This document shows positions 61,628 to 64,000 of a stretch of DNA of 64,000 bases, piece by piece. A program made the translations under genes and the position numbers. Position 1 is the stretch's first letter. Every line of letters starts with the position of its first letter. The DNA is taken from the NCBI RefSeq assembly GCF_004785645.1, contig NZ_SRPE01000006.1, forward strand, positions 239,463 through 303,462. Direction: 5' to 3'. The notes beneath the pieces are model-generated. The model was not told the origin of the DNA. It saw only the letters and a list, made by a program, of their open reading frames with translations, and ran no database searches. Origin of the DNA: Empedobacter tilapiae. GTDB lineage: Bacteria; Bacteroidota; Bacteroidia; Flavobacteriales; Weeksellaceae.

Positions 61628-62314
61628 ATGAAAGAAAATTTAATTATTGCAATCGACGGATATTCTTCTACTGGAAAAAGTTCGATGTCAAAAATTATTG
61701 CAAAAAATCTTGGTTATACACATATTGATAGTGGTGCAATGTATCGCGCTGTAACTTTGTATGCGTTTCAACATCAGTATATTGTCGATAATAAAATTGA
61801 TGAGCAAGCATTAATAACCAATTTATCTGACATCAAGATAGAATTTAAACAAGATCTTACGACTCAAAAGAATCTTACCTTTTTGAATGGAGAAAATGTA
61901 GAAGCTGATATTCGTACGATGAAAGTTTCTAAAATGGTGAGTCCAATTTCTGAGATTCCTGCTGTTCGTGATTATTGTGTAGCGCTTCAACAGCAAATGG
62001 GAGAAAAAGGAGGTATCGTGATGGATGGTCGCGATATTGGAACAACAGTTTTTCCACATGCAGATATCAAAATTTTTGTCACAGCTTCACCAGAGGTTCG
62101 TGCACAACGTCGCTTTTTAGAATATCAACAACAAGGTAAAGATATTCCTTTGGTTGAGGTGTTGAAAAATGTGAACGAAAGAGATTATATCGATTCTCAT
62201 CGTACATATTCTCCGCTTCGTAAAGCTGATGACGCAATAGAAGTCGATAATTCGAACATGAATTTAGAAGAAACGGTAAATAAAGTGATGGAGATTATTA
62301 ATTCTAAAAAATAG
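61628..62314 (+). CDS. cmk: Cytidylate kinase
   Basis: 228 residues; phosphorylates CMP and dCMP. IAIDGYSSTGKSSMSK is the P-loop, HIDSGAMYRAVTLYAF the NMP-binding helix region, GGIVMDGRDIGTTVFPHADIKIFVTAS the conserved core with the Asp-Arg-Asp, and RDYIDSHRTYSPLRKADDAIEVDNS the lid and C-terminus. The end overlaps the convergent glutaminase gene by 11 bp. Confidence 0.96.
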   Translation: MKENLIIAIDGYSSTGKSSMSKIIAKNLGYTHIDSGAMYRAVTLYAFQHQYIVDNKIDEQALITNLSDIKIEFKQDLTTQKNLTFLNGENVEADIRTMKVSKMVSPISEIPAVRDYCVALQQQMGEKGGIVMDGRDIGTTVFPHADIKIFVTASPEVRAQRRFLEYQQQGKDIPLVEVLKNVNERDYIDSHRTYSPLRKADDAIEVDNSNMNLEETVNKVMEIINSKK

Positions 62315-63233
62315 AATCCTCTGTTGCAGTTGTAAATTCTTCTAGAAATTTCATTCCTCGATACGAGTTTCCTTTTAAGTTTAATTTAGGGCTCCAAAGA
62401 GAAACTATGTAATATTTCGGCATAATAGCAACAATTCCTCCGCCAACACCACTTTTTCCAGGTAATCCAACACGAAAAGCAAATTCACCAGATTCATCAT
62501 AGAAACCACAAGTTTGCATGATAGCGTTGATTCTTTTTGTTTGACTAATGTTTAAAACTTGATAATCATCAAACAAGTTTTTTCCTTTATTAGCCAAAAA
62601 AGAAAAAGTTTTACTCAATTCCATACACGACATTTCAATCGAGCAGATATAAACATACAAATCTAGAACATCGTCAGGAGAATTATGAATGTTGCCCAAC
62701 GATTTGATAAAATTTGTCAAAGCTGCATTACGGTAAGCGGTAGAAAATTCACTTTTTGCAATTTTATCAGAATATTGAATAGAATAATTACCAGAAACCT
62801 TCTTGATAAAATCTAAAAAATATGCTTTCGGATCATCACAAATATCAATTAAGATGTCGCAAACCACTAAAGCGCCTGAATTAATAAATGGATTTCTAGG
62901 AATTCCTTTATCAGTTTCTAATTGCAATAATGAATTAAAAGACGTTCCCGAAGGTTCTACGTCAACTCTTTCCCAAATTTTCTCGCCAATATCTCTATAA
63001 ACTAAAGCTAAAAGTAACACTTTTGAGATACTTTGAATCGAGAATTTTTCTTCACAATCACCAAATCCAAACTGAAGTTGATCCGTAAACAATAAAGAAA
63101 CTCCAAATTTTTCGCCATCTATTTTGGATAATTCTGGGATATAGTTCGCTGTTTCACCTAAATTCTCTTCTTTAATTACTTTTAGGTAAATCTTATTTAT
63201 TATCTCAAAATATTCTTTTTCTTTAGAAATCAT
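62304..63233 (-). CDS. glsA: Glutaminase A
   Basis: 309 residues; converts glutamine to glutamate and ammonia. The serine-based catalytic motif is in FSIQSISKV (S-x-x-K arrangement), followed by EPSGTSFNSLLQLE, NPFINSGALVVCDIL and SGEFAFRVGLPGKSGVGGGIVAIMP. Length is normal for GlsA. I start at ATG 63233 (MISKEKEYF); frames reaching 63308 add an unlikely hydrophobic stretch. The stop lies within the end of cmk. Confidence 0.93.
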   Translation of the reverse strand: MISKEKEYFEIINKIYLKVIKEENLGETANYIPELSKIDGEKFGVSLLFTDQLQFGFGDCEEKFSIQSISKVLLLALVYRDIGEKIWERVDVEPSGTSFNSLLQLETDKGIPRNPFINSGALVVCDILIDICDDPKAYFLDFIKKVSGNYSIQYSDKIAKSEFSTAYRNAALTNFIKSLGNIHNSPDDVLDLYVYICSIEMSCMELSKTFSFLANKGKNLFDDYQVLNISQTKRINAIMQTCGFYDESGEFAFRVGLPGKSGVGGGIVAIMPKYYIVSLWSPKLNLKGNSYRGMKFLEEFTTATEDSIF

Positions 63234-63527
63234 CACAAGCATATATATTATGTATGCAAATAAATCTATTTTTTTCTTTATAGAATATATGTTGACTTTT
63301 ATTTTCAATAAATCTCCCGATTTCTGGATGAATCTTATATTATATACTTAATAATTGATTCCACTTTGGCTACAACTCTTCTTTATTTTACAACCACAAA
63401 GTATCCATTTACTAGATTGAACAGGTGTTTTCGTATGGAAAATTTAGCTATTTGATAAAACTTTCAAAAAATATTTTACGTTGTACCAATCACTTAAGGA
63501 AATAATGTAAAATAAATGTAAAGTTGT

Positions 63528-63590
63528 TTTGGAAGTTCGGAAAAATGGTTTGTATATTTGCAACCTCAATACGAAAGACGAGTAGTATTG
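63528..63590 (+). promoter_or_regulatory. rrn promoter P1
   Basis: TTTG (63528-63531), 21-nt spacer, TATATTTG (63553-63560). The transcript start would be followed by a hairpin CAATAC/GTATTG (63567-63590). Confidence 0.75.
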
Positions 63591-63630
63591 TAATTGACAT
63601 AAGGGCTTATATAGCGAAAAAAATTATTTA

Positions 63631-63692
63631 AAAATAAATTTGCGAGTTTAGAAATAAGTATTACCTTTGCAAACCGATTCCGAGAGGGGTTT
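63631..63692 (+). promoter_or_regulatory. rrn promoter P2 (repeat unit 1)
   Basis: TTTG (63639-63642), 19-nt spacer, TACCTTTG (63662-63669). It shares AATAAGTATTACCTTTGCAA and CCGAGAGG with P3, 112 bp downstream. A CC/GG hairpin with a GAGA loop follows. Confidence 0.8.
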
Positions 63693-63741
63693 GGGAGTGA
63701 AAGTAAGATTGGCTTATTGAAATAAAGACTTAAAAATTTTC

Positions 63742-63803
63742 GAAATAAAATTTGTCAGTTAAAAAATAAGTATTACCTTTGCAACCGCAAATACCGAGAG
63801 GTA
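63742..63803 (+). promoter_or_regulatory. rrn promoter P3 (repeat unit 2)
   Basis: TTTG (63751-63754), 19-nt spacer, TACCTTTG (63774-63781). The hairpin GCAAATACC GAGA GGTATTGC lies at 63782-63803, at the predicted 5' end of the transcript. Confidence 0.85.
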
Positions 63804-63951
63804 TTGCTAAGATGAGAAGTTCATTTGAAATTATAAAATAAACAGAAGAAACAAATAGCCGAATAATAACGAAGTCAATCCTTGAATAATGGAGCTATAG
63901 GAAATTCGAAGTTGTAAAAAACAGAAGCTCTTGCTTCACACGAAATTATTT

Positions 63952-64000
<49 letters not shown>

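Overview
The window is a contiguous 64 kb piece of a chromosome from a low-GC Bacteroidota, class Flavobacteriia, most likely family Weeksellaceae (Empedobacter/Chryseobacterium-like). Evidence: promoters fit the Bacteroidota pattern TTTG-N19-21-TAnnTTTG; Shine-Dalgarno motifs are almost absent; PorQ (type IX secretion), FadL-like porins, TonB receptor, PpiD and SCxx-type lipoproteins are present; and the first ~49 nt of a 16S rRNA gene at the right edge read GCTAGCGGGAGGCCT, as in Weeksellaceae rather than the GCGGCAGGCTT of Flavobacterium. The species assignment is inference.

Layout. 1-4.7 kb: 5' part of mutY (minus), an HU protein, a 30-residue very basic protein, ribonuclease G, a DUF2459 protein, tRNA-Asn and meaB. 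4.8-9.1 kb: a bifunctional acyltransferase (OlsF-like) behind lysC, then fbp. 9.2-18.4 kb: a GDSL lipoprotein with a FadL porin, a BaiN-like flavoprotein, two tandem universal stress proteins, a thioesterase with thiL, two small unknowns inside a duplicated terminator/promoter cassette, and rplU-rpmA. 18.5-22.1 kb: feoA-feoB-Cys-rich protein, a membrane-anchored AraC protein and a small lipoprotein. 22.3-29.8 kb: argH, both aconitases (acnB and acnA type), tRNA-Phe. 30-36.7 kb: an outer-membrane protein, lptC, ppiD, a 42-bp tandem repeat between duplicated terminators, and purK-purE. 36.8-48.6 kb: a membrane EEP hydrolase, a TPR/HTH regulator, a candidate small RNA, a TPP riboswitch with a TonB receptor, three small lipocalin-like proteins, an alpha/beta hydrolase, a cysteine-free endonuclease III, a DUF4919 protein, bcp-recA and a frameshifted lipoprotein. 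48.7-56.7 kb: a conserved 480-residue unknown, a PhnP-like hydrolase, tRNA-Leu followed by a 1.4-kb segment closed by a copy of the tRNA 3' end, a lectin-like surface pair and zupT. 56.8-64 kb: MscS channel, DUF2339 protein, porQ-cmk, glutaminase and a three-promoter rRNA leader.

Most genes are core housekeeping. Unusual material is mainly regulatory or small: a possible att-bounded mini-island at tRNA-Leu, a DtxR/MntR-like operator centred on the inferred zupT start site, the tandem rrn promoters with 5' hairpins, a candidate sRNA next to the TPP riboswitch, the 42-bp repeat array, the T7 frameshift in a lipoprotein signal peptide, and several palindromic promoter elements. I see no CRISPR array, prophage, transposase, restriction or antiphage system.
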